A stretch of 64,000 nucleotides of DNA from Pseudochelatococcus contaminans (GCF_014195635.1 NZ_JACICC010000002.1:496001-560000), one strand, 5' to 3'. Counted from the first letter of the stretch, positions 37,438 through 47,360 are shown. Notes: generated by a model from the letters alone, not told the origin. Numbers and translations are program-made.

Positions 37438-37758
37438 TCATCTCAGGGTGGAGAAGCCGATCGGTTCAGCCGGTCGCTGGCCGAGCCACAGCAGGATCGC
37501 ACCCAGCACGAGAGCGGCAGCAAAGGCCGGAGCCTCGAAAACGTTAACCAGCACAGGATCCCATAGGTAAGGGCTGATCGTCTCCACCGCAAGCGGCTCG
37601 ATGCGCGGATAGAACGACGGCATCAGCCACGCCAGCACCGGCCCCAGTTGCGTGAACGCCAGCCGGTCGTCGGCAATGGCGCGCACGCCATCCACTACGA
37701 ACGTGACAAACCCGGCGGCAATGAACAGAAAACCGGCAAGACGAAGCAGAAACCGCAT
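37438..37758 (-). CDS. Small hypothetical inner-membrane protein
   Basis: About 106 residues with a hydrophobic N-terminal helix (LLRLAGFLFIAAGFVTFVVDG) and a C-terminal one (APAFAAALVLGAILLWLG), separated by a periplasm-sized loop. The pattern resembles a small uncharacterised alphaproteobacterial membrane protein family, but I cannot name a function. The ATG at 37758 places helix 1 at the very start; a longer frame to 37893 adds a Cys-containing segment with no support. Located 29 bp upstream of msrA on the same strand. Confidence 0.6.
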   Translation of the reverse strand: MRFLLRLAGFLFIAAGFVTFVVDGVRAIADDRLAFTQLGPVLAWLMPSFYPRIEPLAVETISPYLWDPVLVNVFEAPAFAAALVLGAILLWLGQRPAEPIGFSTLR

Positions 37759-37954
37759 GAACCCGTTCCACGATCCGGCACGGCGGATCGCGATACCGCC
37801 GGTTGCACCGGCGCAGCAGATCGTTTCAGCGAAACGACGCCCCGCGCCAGCTTTGATGTGAGCTGATGACGCCGCAACATCGGACATACTCATCCGCGCG
37901 GCGGCATCCTGAAAATATCAACCTGCGGCGTTGCGGACAAGCCCGCGCCCGCTA

Positions 37955-38383
37955 TCAGACGATGTTGATCGTCACATCGACATTGCCCCGGGTCGCATGG
38001 GAATAGGGGCAAATCTTTTCGTGGGCCGTGTCGACGAGTTCGCGTGCTTTTTCGGCATCGACGCCGTCCAGATGCGGTTCGAGCTTCACGGTAATCTGGA
38101 AGCCGCCGGCATCACGCGGACCGATGCCGACATGCGCCGTCACCGTTGTATCGGGGCCAAGCTTGACACCAGCCTCGCGCGCGGCGAAACGAATCGCACC
38201 CTCGAAGCAGGCGGCATAGCCGGCCGCGAACAGTTGCTCGGGATTGGTGCCGGCACCGCCGGGTCCGCCGAGTTCCTTCGGCACGATCAGATCGGCCTCA
38301 AGTACACCATCGGAACTGCGGATATGGCCCTCGCGGCCGCCCTTGGCGGTGGCGGTCGCGGTGTAGAGAACTTTCCCGGTCAT
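37955..38383 (-). CDS. ohr: Organic hydroperoxide resistance protein
   Basis: A 142-residue OsmC/Ohr-family thiol peroxidase that reduces fatty-acid and other organic hydroperoxides. The two redox cysteines are in GYAACFEGAI and EKICPYSHATRGNV, and the N-terminal KVLYTATATAKGGREGHIRSSDG is typical of Ohr rather than OsmC. GGAGG lies six bases before the ATG at 38383. No OhrR-like MarR gene is adjacent. Confidence 0.93.
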   Translation of the reverse strand: MTGKVLYTATATAKGGREGHIRSSDGVLEADLIVPKELGGPGGAGTNPEQLFAAGYAACFEGAIRFAAREAGVKLGPDTTVTAHVGIGPRDAGGFQITVKLEPHLDGVDAEKARELVDTAHEKICPYSHATRGNVDVTINIV

Positions 38384-38534
38384 CACAAACCTCCCGCGCC
38401 ATCATCGGATCGCGGAGCACGACCGCATGAGACGCGGGGGAACTATGACCCAGCCAGCCGTCACAACCAAGCCGGAACGTAGCCGCAGTGAGAACGACAA
38501 CGGGGAATCACCGATGGTCATTCCCCGGCGATCA

Positions 38535-39101
38535 TCAATCCTTGGCGCGCTCGACGTAGCTTCCGTCTTCCGTCTGCACGACGATGCGGGTGCCTGTGGA
38601 GATGTGCGGCGGCACCATGACGCGCACGCCGTTGGACACGATCGCAGGCTTGTAGGAGGACGAAGCCGTCTGGCCCTTCACGGTCGGCTCGGTCTCGGTC
38701 ACTTCCAGCACCACGCGGGCAGGCAGTTCGATGGCCACGGCGTTGCCCTCGTAGATCGAGAGCTTCACGACCATGCCTTCCTGCAGATACACGGCCTGAT
38801 CGCCGACCACATCAGCGGTAACCGTGAGCTGCTCGAAGCTTTCCGGGTTCATGAACACGTAGGCTTCGCCGTCCTGGTAGAGGTAGGAGTAATCAATATC
38901 CTCGACGAACGCGCGTTCCACCTGCTCGGTGGTCTTGTAGCGATGCGACACCTTCACGCCGTCGGAGATGCGGCGCATGTCGATCTGCGTCGTCGGCGTA
39001 CCCTTGCCCGGGAAGAAGCTTTCGGCGGAGAGAACGACGCACAGGTGGCCATCGACCTCAAGGATATTGCCTTTACGAACGGAACTCGCGATAACCTTCA
39101 C
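38535..39101 (-). CDS. efp: Elongation factor P
   Basis: A 188-residue three-domain translation factor that rescues ribosomes stalled on polyproline stretches. Domain I carries Lys33 in the loop [11 protein letters not shown], the residue that is beta-lysylated by EpmA/EpmB, both of which are encoded divergently next to it. Domain II-III motifs [19 protein letters not shown] and [24 protein letters not shown] complete the family signature. The gene and its modification enzymes thus form a compact divergent locus. Pro-rich proteins such as the BA14K-like protein at 54880-55473 are plausible clients. Confidence 0.96.
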   Translation of the reverse strand: MKVIASSVRKGNILEVDGHLCVVLSAESFFPGKGTPTTQIDMRRISDGVKVSHRYKTTEQVERAFVEDIDYSYLYQDGEAYVFMNPESFEQLTVTADVVGDQAVYLQEGMVVKLSIYEGNAVAIELPARVVLEVTETEPTVKGQTASSSYKPAIVSNGVRVMVPPHISTGTRIVVQTEDGSYVERAKD

Positions 39102-39227
39102 GTGTCGAACCTCTGATTGTCATCTGTCTGAAAAAGGCGCGCCCACCGAAGCCGGTGGATTTGCGGCAGTTGCGCGCCACCTTACTCATCCCGGCGACAA
39201 TTGCCAGATACCCGAGACCAGATTTTA

Positions 39228-40322
39228 ATGGCCGAACCCGATTCAATGACCGAATCCGGCAATTTTTTCGCTCCGGAAATCTTCACGCCCGCAAACCATG
39301 CCGCCCGCCGCCCCCGCCTCATGGTGCGACAGCGCATTATGGCCGCGCTGCGCGCGTTCTTCGAGAACGAGGGCTTCATCGAGGTCGAGACACCTGCCCT
39401 GCAGCGCTCACCCGGCAACGAAGCACACCTGCACGCCTTCCTGACGCATTTTATCGAGGGCGATGCGGAGCGTCCTCTTTATCTGCACACGTCGCCCGAA
39501 TTCGCCTGCAAGAAGCTGGTCGCGGCCGGCGAATCGCGCATCGTCAATTTCGCGCGCGTCTACCGCAACCGCGAGCGCAGCCCCCTGCATCATCCCGAGT
39601 TCACGCTGGTCGAATGGTATCGCGCCCACGCCCCCTATGAAGCGCTGATGGACGATTGCACCGCGATGCTGCGTCTTGCCGCCAGAACGGCGAACGCCGC
39701 CGAGCTGCGTTTTCGCGGCATTATCGCCGATCCCTTCGCGGAGCCCGAGCGCATCAGCGTGGCGGACGCCTTCACCCATTTCACCGGCATCGATTTGCTC
39801 GCCACCATTCCGGACGATCCCGCCGCGCCGCCGGATCGCGATGCGCTGGCGCAGGCCGCCGCTGACATCGGGGTGCGCATCGTTGCGGACGATACGTGGT
39901 CGGACGTGTTCAGCCACATCCTGAACCAGCGTATCGAGCCGCATCTGGGCCATGGCCGTGCGACGTTTCTGGATGCCTACCCTGCCCATGAAGCCGCTCT
40001 TGCCCGCCGCCAAAGCGCGGATCCGCGCCTCTCCGAGCGTTTCGAACTTTTCGTCTGCGGCGTCGAGCTGGCCAACGGTTTCGGCGAACTGACCGACGCG
40101 GTGGAGCAGCGCCGCCGCTTCATGCTGGAAATGGACGAGAAGCAGCGCGTCTACGGCGAGCGCTATCCCCTCGATGAGGCCCTGCTGGCGCTGCTGCCGG
40201 CCATGCCGCCGACCAGCGGGATCGCACTCGGCCTCGATCGGCTGGTCATGCTCGCCACCGATGCCGCGCGCATCGAAGACGTGTTGTGGGCGCCCGTTTC
40301 CATTCCGGAAGACCGGCCATGA
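39228..40322 (+). CDS. epmA: EF-P lysine lysyltransferase EpmA (GenX/PoxA)
   Basis: A 364-residue class II lysyl-tRNA-synthetase paralogue without the anticodon-binding domain; it attaches (R)-beta-lysine to EF-P. Class II motifs are visible: FIEVETPALQRSPGNEAHL, motif 2 ARVYRNRERSPLHHPEFTLVEWYRA and motif 3 GIALGLDRLVMLATD. The ATG at 39228 is preferred over an upstream TTG at 39201. Its stop overlaps the start of epmB (ATGA), and it is divergent from efp. Confidence 0.94.
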   Translation: MAEPDSMTESGNFFAPEIFTPANHAARRPRLMVRQRIMAALRAFFENEGFIEVETPALQRSPGNEAHLHAFLTHFIEGDAERPLYLHTSPEFACKKLVAAGESRIVNFARVYRNRERSPLHHPEFTLVEWYRAHAPYEALMDDCTAMLRLAARTANAAELRFRGIIADPFAEPERISVADAFTHFTGIDLLATIPDDPAAPPDRDALAQAAADIGVRIVADDTWSDVFSHILNQRIEPHLGHGRATFLDAYPAHEAALARRQSADPRLSERFELFVCGVELANGFGELTDAVEQRRRFMLEMDEKQRVYGERYPLDEALLALLPAMPPTSGIALGLDRLVMLATDAARIEDVLWAPVSIPEDRP

Positions 40323-41440
40323 CGCATACCGTGGTTCCGATGCCGGTGGAGGAACTGCCCTTCCGCGAGGGCAAGCCCCGGCCCGCCCCCCTGAATGCGC
40401 ACACCCTGCGCCACGCGGATGAACTGGCGGACGCCGGACTTGTCGCCCCGCAGCAGCAGGCGGACATCGAGCGCGTCGCCGCCCGTTATGCCGTCGCCAT
40501 CACGCCGACGATCGCCGGGATGATCGACGGCGACAACCCCGACGATCCGCTGGCCCGCCAGTTCGTGCCCGATGCGCGGGAACTCGTGCAGACGCCGCAG
40601 GAGCGGGATGATCCCATCGGCGACCACGCGCATTCGCCCGTCGAGGGCATCGTGCACCGATACCCGGATCGCGTGCTGCTCAAGCCGGTGCACGTCTGCC
40701 CGGTCTATTGCCGTTTCTGTTTCCGCCGCGAGATGGTCGGCCCCGGCAAGGAAAGCGCGCTCGGAGCCGAAGCACTCGATGCCGCCATTGCCTATATCGC
40801 CTCGCGCCCGGAAATCTGGGAGGTCGTTCTGACCGGCGGCGACCCATTGATCATGGCCCCGCGCCGTATCGCGCACCTGATGAGCCGGCTGGCAACCGTG
40901 GACCACGTCAAGGTAGTGCGCTGGCATACGCGCGTGCCGGTCGTCGCGCCGGAGCGCATCACCCCGGCGCTGGTGGAGGCGCTGCGTGTGCCGGGCAAGG
41001 CCGTCTACGTGGTGCTACATGCGAATCACGCCAGCGAATTCGGACCGGAAGCCCGCGAAGCGTGCGCGCGCCTCGTCGACAATGGCATCGTCATGTTGAG
41101 CCAGTCGGTGCTGCTGCGCGGGATCAACGACGACGCGGAAACGCTCGGCGCGCTGATGCGCATCTTTGTGGAGAATCGCATCAAGCCCTATTACCTGCAC
41201 CATGGCGACCTTGCGCCCGGAACAAGCCATTTTCGCACCTCGATTGCCGGGGGACAGGCGTTGATGCGCGCGTTGCGCGGCCATTACTCCGGCCTGTGCC
41301 AACCCACTTACGTCCTGGATATCCCCGGCGGCCACGGCAAGGCCGCCATCGGTCCATGCGAGGCCGTTGCGCAAGAAGATACTGACGATTGGCGCGTTCG
41401 CGATTTTCGCGGCAACACCCATCGCTATCCGCCGGCGTGA
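40319..41440 (+). CDS. epmB: EF-P beta-lysylation protein EpmB (lysine 2,3-aminomutase)
   Basis: A 373-residue radical SAM, PLP-dependent aminomutase converting L-alpha-lysine to beta-lysine for EF-P. The cluster motif is C127-C131-C134 in HVCPVYCRFCFRREMVG, followed by EVVLTGGDPLIM and the TRVPVVAPERIT region; FRTSIAGGQALMRALRGHYSGL is near the PLP site. Length and the overlap with epmA point to EpmB rather than a catabolic KamA. Confidence 0.92.
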   Translation: MTHTVVPMPVEELPFREGKPRPAPLNAHTLRHADELADAGLVAPQQQADIERVAARYAVAITPTIAGMIDGDNPDDPLARQFVPDARELVQTPQERDDPIGDHAHSPVEGIVHRYPDRVLLKPVHVCPVYCRFCFRREMVGPGKESALGAEALDAAIAYIASRPEIWEVVLTGGDPLIMAPRRIAHLMSRLATVDHVKVVRWHTRVPVVAPERITPALVEALRVPGKAVYVVLHANHASEFGPEAREACARLVDNGIVMLSQSVLLRGINDDAETLGALMRIFVENRIKPYYLHHGDLAPGTSHFRTSIAGGQALMRALRGHYSGLCQPTYVLDIPGGHGKAAIGPCEAVAQEDTDDWRVRDFRGNTHRYPPA

Positions 41441-41506
41441 GCCAATCGGCAAAACAGCAGACAGCAACACCGCCAGACCAGCGCAGCGCGAGGCTTCACC
41501 CGAATC

Positions 41507-41929
41507 TTAATCCACCGGCGGACGATTGCCGCGCATAGCCTTGATGCCCGACCGGCGCGACTTTTCCTCAAGCCGCCGCCGCGTTGATGCCTTCGTGGGC
41601 TTGGTGGGACGACGTATAGCTGGCCGTTTCGCCGCCTCGCGAATCAAATCAACCAGACGTTGCAGAGCATCGGCCCGGTTACGCTCCTGCGTGCGGAAAT
41701 TCCGTGCAGTGATGACGATCACGCCGTCGCGCGTCAGCCGCTGACCAGCCAATGCCATCAGGCGCTCGCGCACGTCTTCGGGCAGGTTGGGCGAGTTGCG
41801 CGCGTCGAAGCGAATCTGCACGGCAGTAGCGACCTTGTTGACGTTCTGCCCGCCGGGGCCGGTTGCCTGAATGAAGCTTTCTGCAACCTCGTCTTCGTCA
41901 ATCGCGATGAAATGGGTAATGGAGATCAT
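41507..41929 (-). CDS. arfB: Alternative ribosome-rescue factor ArfB (YaeJ)
   Basis: A 140-residue codon-independent peptidyl-tRNA hydrolase that frees ribosomes stalled at mRNA ends. The catalytic GGQ motif lies at 26-28 (ATGPGGQNVNKVATAVQI), and the C-terminus is a Lys/Arg-rich flexible tail (TKASTRRRLEEKSRRSGIK) that enters the empty mRNA channel. Too short for RF1/RF2. It is convergent with epmB. Confidence 0.94.
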   Translation of the reverse strand: MISITHFIAIDEDEVAESFIQATGPGGQNVNKVATAVQIRFDARNSPNLPEDVRERLMALAGQRLTRDGVIVITARNFRTQERNRADALQRLVDLIREAAKRPAIRRPTKPTKASTRRRLEEKSRRSGIKAMRGNRPPVD

Positions 41930-42225
41930 GGTCGCATCCGGTCACCGGCGCGCACCCCATTGCTTTCCGGCTTTTGTATGAAACTCCGGTAAGCGACAGA
42001 TTATGATTGAAGTGGCTTCAGACAAAATGGCATCTGCCTCGCCTGAAGTTCCTCCATGCTGAATGCCGACGCGCGATCCGGCACCCACGGGCTTTACGAT
42101 GCGCCTTATATCAGCACGCGAGGCCGCCACGCCAGCGCAATGACCAAACCATGCACGTCACCAGAACCGATCAGGCGGTCAAGGCTGACCGTCTGATCGG
42201 TTTCGTCTGATCGGGAGCAGACCGT
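41930..42225. other. Intergenic region without recognised gene
   Basis: About 300 bp between arfB and ialB. I see no convincing coding frame, hairpin with T-run or RNA gene. Confidence 0.4.
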
Positions 42226-42792
42226 TCAGCTTCCGGCCACGCGCTTCAGCGCCGCCGCGGAACCGTCGAGCGGGAACTTGAACTCGGCTGTGCGGCCATC
42301 GATGAGCGTGATCGTAGCGGTTGCCTCGGCACCGGCGGTCACTTCTTTGACGAACGGCGCATCAGCGGGCAGCGTCGCATCGCACTGGTTCGGCGAGCAG
42401 GCTGTGTATGCGAGCTTGCGGGCGGCTGCGCTGCCGACCTTGAGGCTCACGCCCGGCGCAAGCTGGACGCCGGTCGGCGTCTGGATGACGGAAGTCAGCT
42501 TGTTCGCCTGATCCTTACCCACGACCCAGACCAGAACGATGTTGCCGCTGTCTTTGTCGGCCACGCGCAACATAGCCGCGCAATCGTTCTTCTTGTCCTC
42601 AAGGTCGCGGCAGGTCACGGTCCACGCGTTGTAAACCGTGGTCTCGACGCGCTGGGGTGTGGTCGGTGCCGCGGCATTCTGGTCCTGCGCAGCCGCGTAT
42701 CCACCCCCGATTCCGGCGGGAAGCAACAACCCGCCTGCAAATGCCACAACAGCCGCCGCACCGGCGGTCAATGTCTTTACCAAATCGTTCAT
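42226..42792 (-). CDS. Invasion-associated locus B (IalB) family protein
   Basis: A 188-residue exported protein: signal peptide with GAAAVVAFAGGLLLPAGIGGGYAAAQ, then an IalB domain starting at VYNAWTVTCRDLEDKKNDCAAML and containing the paired cysteines of ACSPNQCDATL. Found in many alphaproteobacteria, first linked to host-cell entry in Bartonella, but widespread in free-living species where its role is unknown, so no virulence inference is made. It stands alone. Confidence 0.85.
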   Translation of the reverse strand: MNDLVKTLTAGAAAVVAFAGGLLLPAGIGGGYAAAQDQNAAAPTTPQRVETTVYNAWTVTCRDLEDKKNDCAAMLRVADKDSGNIVLVWVVGKDQANKLTSVIQTPTGVQLAPGVSLKVGSAAARKLAYTACSPNQCDATLPADAPFVKEVTAGAEATATITLIDGRTAEFKFPLDGSAAALKRVAGS

Positions 42793-43067
42793 CGCCCAGC
42801 CTCTTGATGGTCACATTCTGCCGTTCGCGCCATCATATGCAGCAATTCTGAATAATACGTCGCGAATCGCGACATATCTATCATGCTTTGCACTGTATGC
42901 GATAAAAAAGAGAGCGCCGCCAAAGACGACACTCCCGCAATCGACAATAGATATATTGCCCGGCAAAATAGTTTTAACAATTCTGAAAAGAATCGTGAAA
43001 CAACCGGCAAGCAATCGCAACGCGCGACTTTGCGTCAGCTTGGCCCAAACTCGGCCCAAACCCAGCC

Positions 43068-43319
43068 TCAGCGTGTCGGAACCTTCAGACCCGTCGACTC
43101 GCCAGAAAGATAAGGCCGCTCGAAGCGACGCCGATCATTCTGATCGAATGGCTGACCCTTGGCCGAATCGGCCACATAGTTAGGCACCCGGCCACCGCCG
43201 GAAGGCGGCGCGGCATGAAGGAAGCTGTCATCCTGCCCGCGGGACTGCCCGGCAGGTCCCGCGGCGAAAACGGGGAATGCCGTCAGGGAGACGGCCATGA
43301 TGATCACTGCACGAACCAT
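43068..43319 (-). CDS. Small exported hypothetical protein
   Basis: An 83-residue protein with a clear signal peptide (VRAVIIMAVSLTAFPVFAAG) and a short hydrophilic mature part containing FDQNDRRRFERPYLSG. AAGGA lies nine bases before the ATG at 43319. No family is recognised. About 275 bp of non-coding sequence separate it from ialB. Confidence 0.55.
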   Translation of the reverse strand: MVRAVIIMAVSLTAFPVFAAGPAGQSRGQDDSFLHAAPPSGGGRVPNYVADSAKGQPFDQNDRRRFERPYLSGESTGLKVPTR

Positions 43320-43733
43320 TTCTACATTCCTTACCTGGAATTTCCGGATAACAGGGCCCTGCCCTCTCCGCGAACATGACGCTGCATCATACACGTTGCA
43401 CCATGAGAGGCGATACCGTGTTTTCGTGTCCCGTCAACAACAATGCCTCCACACGCAAAGACTTGACGCAAAAGCCTGGGACATAAACTCCTCACCTGGA
43501 CTCTCTTCCGGGCTGTCCTCACTACTCGTTGGGTTATCCTCACGTGGAGTTGCCATATGGACTCGCTACACGGGCTTGCGGCAAAGGCTTTTCCCCTTTA
43601 TCGCTAGAAATCGCGCGAGCGGCGCTTCGCGGCTCCGGAACGCGGTCCGGCCGGGCCTCGCACCGGGCGGCGGCGTATCGTCTCGCACCTTCGTCCTCGT
43701 CCACCCCCTGTGCCCCGGACCCCGATCGAAACC
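43320..43733. other. Divergent intergenic region upstream of the PpiD-like gene
   Basis: About 410 bp between two divergent genes. Open frames here overlap each other and lack ribosome sites or recognisable domains. Promoters for both neighbours must lie here but I cannot place them. Confidence 0.4.
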
Positions 43734-45674
43734 ATGCTGCAACTCCTCCGCAACTCCGGCCGCCACTGGCTCGGCAAGACCGTGACCTTTGTCCTGTTCG
43801 GCCTGCTCATCCTGTCGTTCGCGATCTGGGGCATTTCAGGCTGGTTCATCTACCCCGTCGCAACCCAGGTTGCGGAAATCGGGGACAGGACCATCACCGT
43901 GGAGGAGATGCGCGAGGCATATCTGGCCCGCCTGCAAGCTCTGCAGCAGCAGTTGCGCATGCCCATCAGCACAGAGCAGGCGCGCGCCATGGGCCTCGAT
44001 CAGCAGGTGCTCGGCCAGCTCGTGAGCCAGGCCGTGCTCGATACGATTGCCGACGATCTGCGCCTCGCCGTGCCGGACGAGACGATTGTCGCCGTCGTCA
44101 CGCGTGAGCCGCAGTTCCGTGACAGCGCCGGCAACTTCAACCGCGCGGCCTTCGATTCGGCCCTGCGCAATGCAGGAATCACGGAACAGGCTTTCGTCGC
44201 CGAGCAGCGCGCGGTTCTGCCCCGCCGTCAGATCGCGGAAAGCATCGCGGGCGACATCGCGCCGTCGCGCGCCATGCAGGCTGCTTTCCACCGTTATGGC
44301 ACGGAGCGGCGCACCGCTCAGTACGCCACCTTGGCGCCGGCTGCCGCCGGCCCCGTCGCCGATCCCGATGACGCCATGCTTGAAGCATGGTTCAAGGAGA
44401 GGCCGGAGCTGTTCCGCCTGCCCGAGTTCCGCAGCCTCTCCGTGCTGGATATCGAACCCGAGACGCTGGCAAAGCCGGAGGCTGTAAGCCGCGAGGCGGC
44501 ACTGGCCCGTTACGAGGCCGAAAAGGAAAACCGCTACGGCACCCCGGAAACGCGCCACGTGCAGCAACTCGTCTTCCCGACGCAAGCCGATGCCGACGCA
44601 GCCTATCGCCGCCTGACCGACGGCGGGGCCGAAACCTTCGAGAGCATCGCCGCCGAACGCAACGTGGCTGAAACCGATTACGATCTTGGCCTTGTGGCCC
44701 GCGATGCGGTGTTCGACCCCGCCGTGGCGGAAGCCGCCTTCGCGCTTGTGGAGCCCGGCGTGAGCCAGCCGGTTCAGGGCCGTTTCGGCACCGTCATCAC
44801 CCGTGTAGTGTCGATTACGCCGCCATCGGTCCAGTCCTTCGGTGAGGTGGAGCAAGCTGTCCGACTCGCCATTGCCATCGATGAAGCACGCGCAGCCGTC
44901 GAGGCCCTGCACGACAGCATCGAGGAAGCCCGTGCCGCCATGCGGCCACTTTCCGAGATCGCCGAGGAAAAGCAGTTGCCGCTGCGCACGATCCCCGCCA
45001 TCGACCGCGCCGGGCAGGACAGGGACGGCGCGCCGATCACCGATCTGCCGGAAGCCGCCGCGCTGATCACCGCTGCCTTCGCCTCGGATGTCGGCGCCGA
45101 TAACGCGCCCCTGCGCCAGCAGACCAGCACCGGCACCGGCTATATCTGGTACGACGTCACGGATGTCTCTCCGGAGCGCGACCGCACCTTTGAGGAAGCC
45201 CGCGCCGATGCGCTGACACGTTGGCGCGAAGAAGCCGCCGCGGACAAGCTGACGGCAGTGGTCGGTGAGCTGGCCGCGCGCCTTGATGGCGGCGAGAGCT
45301 TCGAGACGGTGATCGCCTCGCTGCCGCAGGAGGCTGTCGTCTCACCGCTCACGACCGCTTCCGGCATCGCCCGGTCCGGCGAGACCGCTGGTCTGCCGCC
45401 GGCTGTGGTGCAGCAGGTGTTCGCAACGCATAAGGGCAAGGCAGGCTCGGCTGCGGTTTCCGCGGGACGTGTGCTGTTCCAGGTGACCGAAGTAACGACA
45501 CCGCCTCTCGACATTGCGGAGCCGCGCACCGCCGCCGTGACCGAGCAGCTCAGCTCCGTGATCGCCGACGATCTGCTGACGCAATATATCGGCAAGCGTC
45601 AAGCCGAGCTGAAGCCGACCGTCAATCCCGAGGCGCTCAGGGCAGCGACCGGCCTCGACACCGCAGGGCTGTGA
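43734..45674 (+). CDS. ppiD: PpiD-like membrane-anchored peptidyl-prolyl isomerase/chaperone
   Basis: A 646-residue inner-membrane protein facing the periplasm. One N-terminal helix (TVTFVLFGLLILSFAIWGI) is followed by a SurA_N-like chaperone domain (about 40-190) and a parvulin domain near 270-360 (RHVQQLVFPTQADADAAYR, FGTVITRVVSI), then a second C-terminal helical part. Assists folding of exported outer-membrane proteins. The ATG at 43734 is preferred to a GTG eight codons earlier. trpE follows 121 bp downstream on the same strand, an adjacency common in alphaproteobacteria. Confidence 0.88.
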   Translation: MLQLLRNSGRHWLGKTVTFVLFGLLILSFAIWGISGWFIYPVATQVAEIGDRTITVEEMREAYLARLQALQQQLRMPISTEQARAMGLDQQVLGQLVSQAVLDTIADDLRLAVPDETIVAVVTREPQFRDSAGNFNRAAFDSALRNAGITEQAFVAEQRAVLPRRQIAESIAGDIAPSRAMQAAFHRYGTERRTAQYATLAPAAAGPVADPDDAMLEAWFKERPELFRLPEFRSLSVLDIEPETLAKPEAVSREAALARYEAEKENRYGTPETRHVQQLVFPTQADADAAYRRLTDGGAETFESIAAERNVAETDYDLGLVARDAVFDPAVAEAAFALVEPGVSQPVQGRFGTVITRVVSITPPSVQSFGEVEQAVRLAIAIDEARAAVEALHDSIEEARAAMRPLSEIAEEKQLPLRTIPAIDRAGQDRDGAPITDLPEAAALITAAFASDVGADNAPLRQQTSTGTGYIWYDVTDVSPERDRTFEEARADALTRWREEAAADKLTAVVGELAARLDGGESFETVIASLPQEAVVSPLTTASGIARSGETAGLPPAVVQQVFATHKGKAGSAAVSAGRVLFQVTEVTTPPLDIAEPRTAAVTEQLSSVIADDLLTQYIGKRQAELKPTVNPEALRAATGLDTAGL

Positions 45675-45795
45675 CGCTGCTTTCAACGATCGAGGCTTCT
45701 TGAGAGACGTCCGGGGCGCTGCGGCGCCCCAGGCATGAAAGTCCATACGCGAGCGGTTGCAAACCGCAAAAAGCTGGTTCGATAAGGTGGGAAAT

Positions 45796-47304
45796 ATGGC
45801 TGACACCGCAATCCCGGCGGAATTCACCGACCGTTACAACGCTGGTGTGCCTGACGTCGTTTCCGTCACGCTGGTCGCGGATCTTGAAACGCCCGTGGCG
45901 GCATATCTCAAGTTGCAGGCCATTGCCCGCGGCCCGTCATTGCTGCTCGAATCCGTTGAAGGCGGTGCAGCGCGCGGACGCTACTCCATCATCGGCCTCA
46001 ACCCGGATATCATCTGGCGCTGCAACGATGGTGCGGTCGAGGTCTCGCGTGATGGCCAGCCGCCGGAAACCGACACCCGCCCGCCGCTGGACAGCCTGCG
46101 CGCGCTGCTGGCCGAAAGCCGGCTCGAATTGCCGCGCGGCCTGCCCGCGATGGCCGCCGGCGTGTTCGGCTATCTCGGCTACGACATGGTGCGCCAGATG
46201 GAGCGCCTGCCGTCGCCGCCGCCCGATGCGCTCGGGGTGCCGGATGCCGTCATGGTGCGGCCCACGCTGCTTGCCGTTTTCGATTCGGTGACCGACGCGC
46301 TGTCACTGGTGACACCTGTGCGGCCCCGCCCTGGTGTCAGTGCGCGCCAGGCCTTTGAAGCCGCGCTCGCCCGTCTCGACGAGGCTGTGCTGGCGCTCGA
46401 ATCTCCGCTGCCGCACGATGCGCCTGTGGACCCCGGCACCATCGCCGCGCCGGAGCCGGTTTCGAACACCCCGCCGGATACGTTCCGCGCCATGGTGGCA
46501 AAAGCCAAGGAATACATTGCAGCGGGCGACATCTTTCAGGTCGTTCTGTCGCAGCGGTTCGATGCCCCCTTCCCGTTGCCGCCGCTGTCGCTATACCGCG
46601 CGCTGCGGCGCTCCAACCCATCGCCTTACCTCGCCTATCTCGACTTCAACGATTTTCAGGTGGTGTGTTCCAGCCCCGAAATTCTGGTGAAGGTATCGGA
46701 TGGCGAAGTCACCATACGCCCCATCGCGGGCACGCGCCGCAGGGGAGAGACGCCATCGGCAGACGCCGCGCTTGCAGCCGAACTGCTCGCCGATCCCAAG
46801 GAGCGGGCCGAGCATCTGATGCTGCTCGACCTTGGCCGCAACGACGTGGGCCGTGTGTCCGAAATCGGTTCGGTACGGGTGACGGACAGCTTCTATCTCG
46901 AATATTACAGCCAGGTGATGCACATCGTGTCGAATGTGGTCGGCAGGCTCGATTCGCGCAGCGACCTCATCGATGCACTGGCGGCAGGCTTTCCGGCCGG
47001 CACCGTATCAGGCGCACCGAAAGTCCGGGCGATGGAAATCATCGATGAGCTGGAGCGTGAGAAGCGTGGGCCATATGCCGGTTGCATCGGTTATTTCGGC
47101 GCTGGCGGCGAAATGGACACCTGCATCGTTCTGCGCACGGCCGTTATCAAGGACGGGAGAATGTCCGTGCAAGCCGGCGCGGGCATCGTGCACGATTCGG
47201 ATCCCGAGAGCGAATTGCAGGAATGCATCAACAAGGCCCGCGCACAATTCCGTGCTGCCGACGAAGCCGTGCGCTTCGCCACGCAAGCCCGGCGGGGGCA
47301 ATAA
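45796..47304 (+). CDS. trpE: Anthranilate synthase component I
   Basis: A 502-residue chorismate-using enzyme, first committed step of tryptophan synthesis. N-terminal LLESVEGGAARGRYSIIG is the region of tryptophan feedback binding; the catalytic core has YIAAGDIFQVVLSQRF, PIAGTRRRGETP, MLLDLGRNDVGRV and AGFPAGTVSGAPKVRAMEII. The ATG at 45796 follows AAGGTGGGA. trpG is not the next gene; a terminator follows immediately, so trpE is a single-gene unit or the end of the ppiD transcript. No leader peptide with tandem Trp codons is seen. Confidence 0.95.
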   Translation: MADTAIPAEFTDRYNAGVPDVVSVTLVADLETPVAAYLKLQAIARGPSLLLESVEGGAARGRYSIIGLNPDIIWRCNDGAVEVSRDGQPPETDTRPPLDSLRALLAESRLELPRGLPAMAAGVFGYLGYDMVRQMERLPSPPPDALGVPDAVMVRPTLLAVFDSVTDALSLVTPVRPRPGVSARQAFEAALARLDEAVLALESPLPHDAPVDPGTIAAPEPVSNTPPDTFRAMVAKAKEYIAAGDIFQVVLSQRFDAPFPLPPLSLYRALRRSNPSPYLAYLDFNDFQVVCSSPEILVKVSDGEVTIRPIAGTRRRGETPSADAALAAELLADPKERAEHLMLLDLGRNDVGRVSEIGSVRVTDSFYLEYYSQVMHIVSNVVGRLDSRSDLIDALAAGFPAGTVSGAPKVRAMEIIDELEREKRGPYAGCIGYFGAGGEMDTCIVLRTAVIKDGRMSVQAGAGIVHDSDPESELQECINKARAQFRAADEAVRFATQARRGQ

Positions 47305-47307
47305 TAG

Positions 47308-47349
47308 AAAGCCGGGATCTACCCTGACAGGACAGATCCCGGCTTTTTT
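47308..47349 (+). terminator. Intrinsic terminator of trpE
   Basis: AAAGCCGGGATCT and AGATCCCGGCTTTTTT arms with a 13-nt loop, ending in a T-run on the plus strand. It also lies at the end of the convergent ABM gene and may work weakly in reverse. Confidence 0.88.
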
Positions 47350-47360
47350 AACTCCGGATG

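Noticed and set aside
45675-45795. Tryptophan attenuator leader before trpE
   Set aside because: A GC-rich hairpin (GGGGCGC/GCGCCCC) is present near 45712-45731, but no short leader peptide with tandem Trp codons and no T-run follow.
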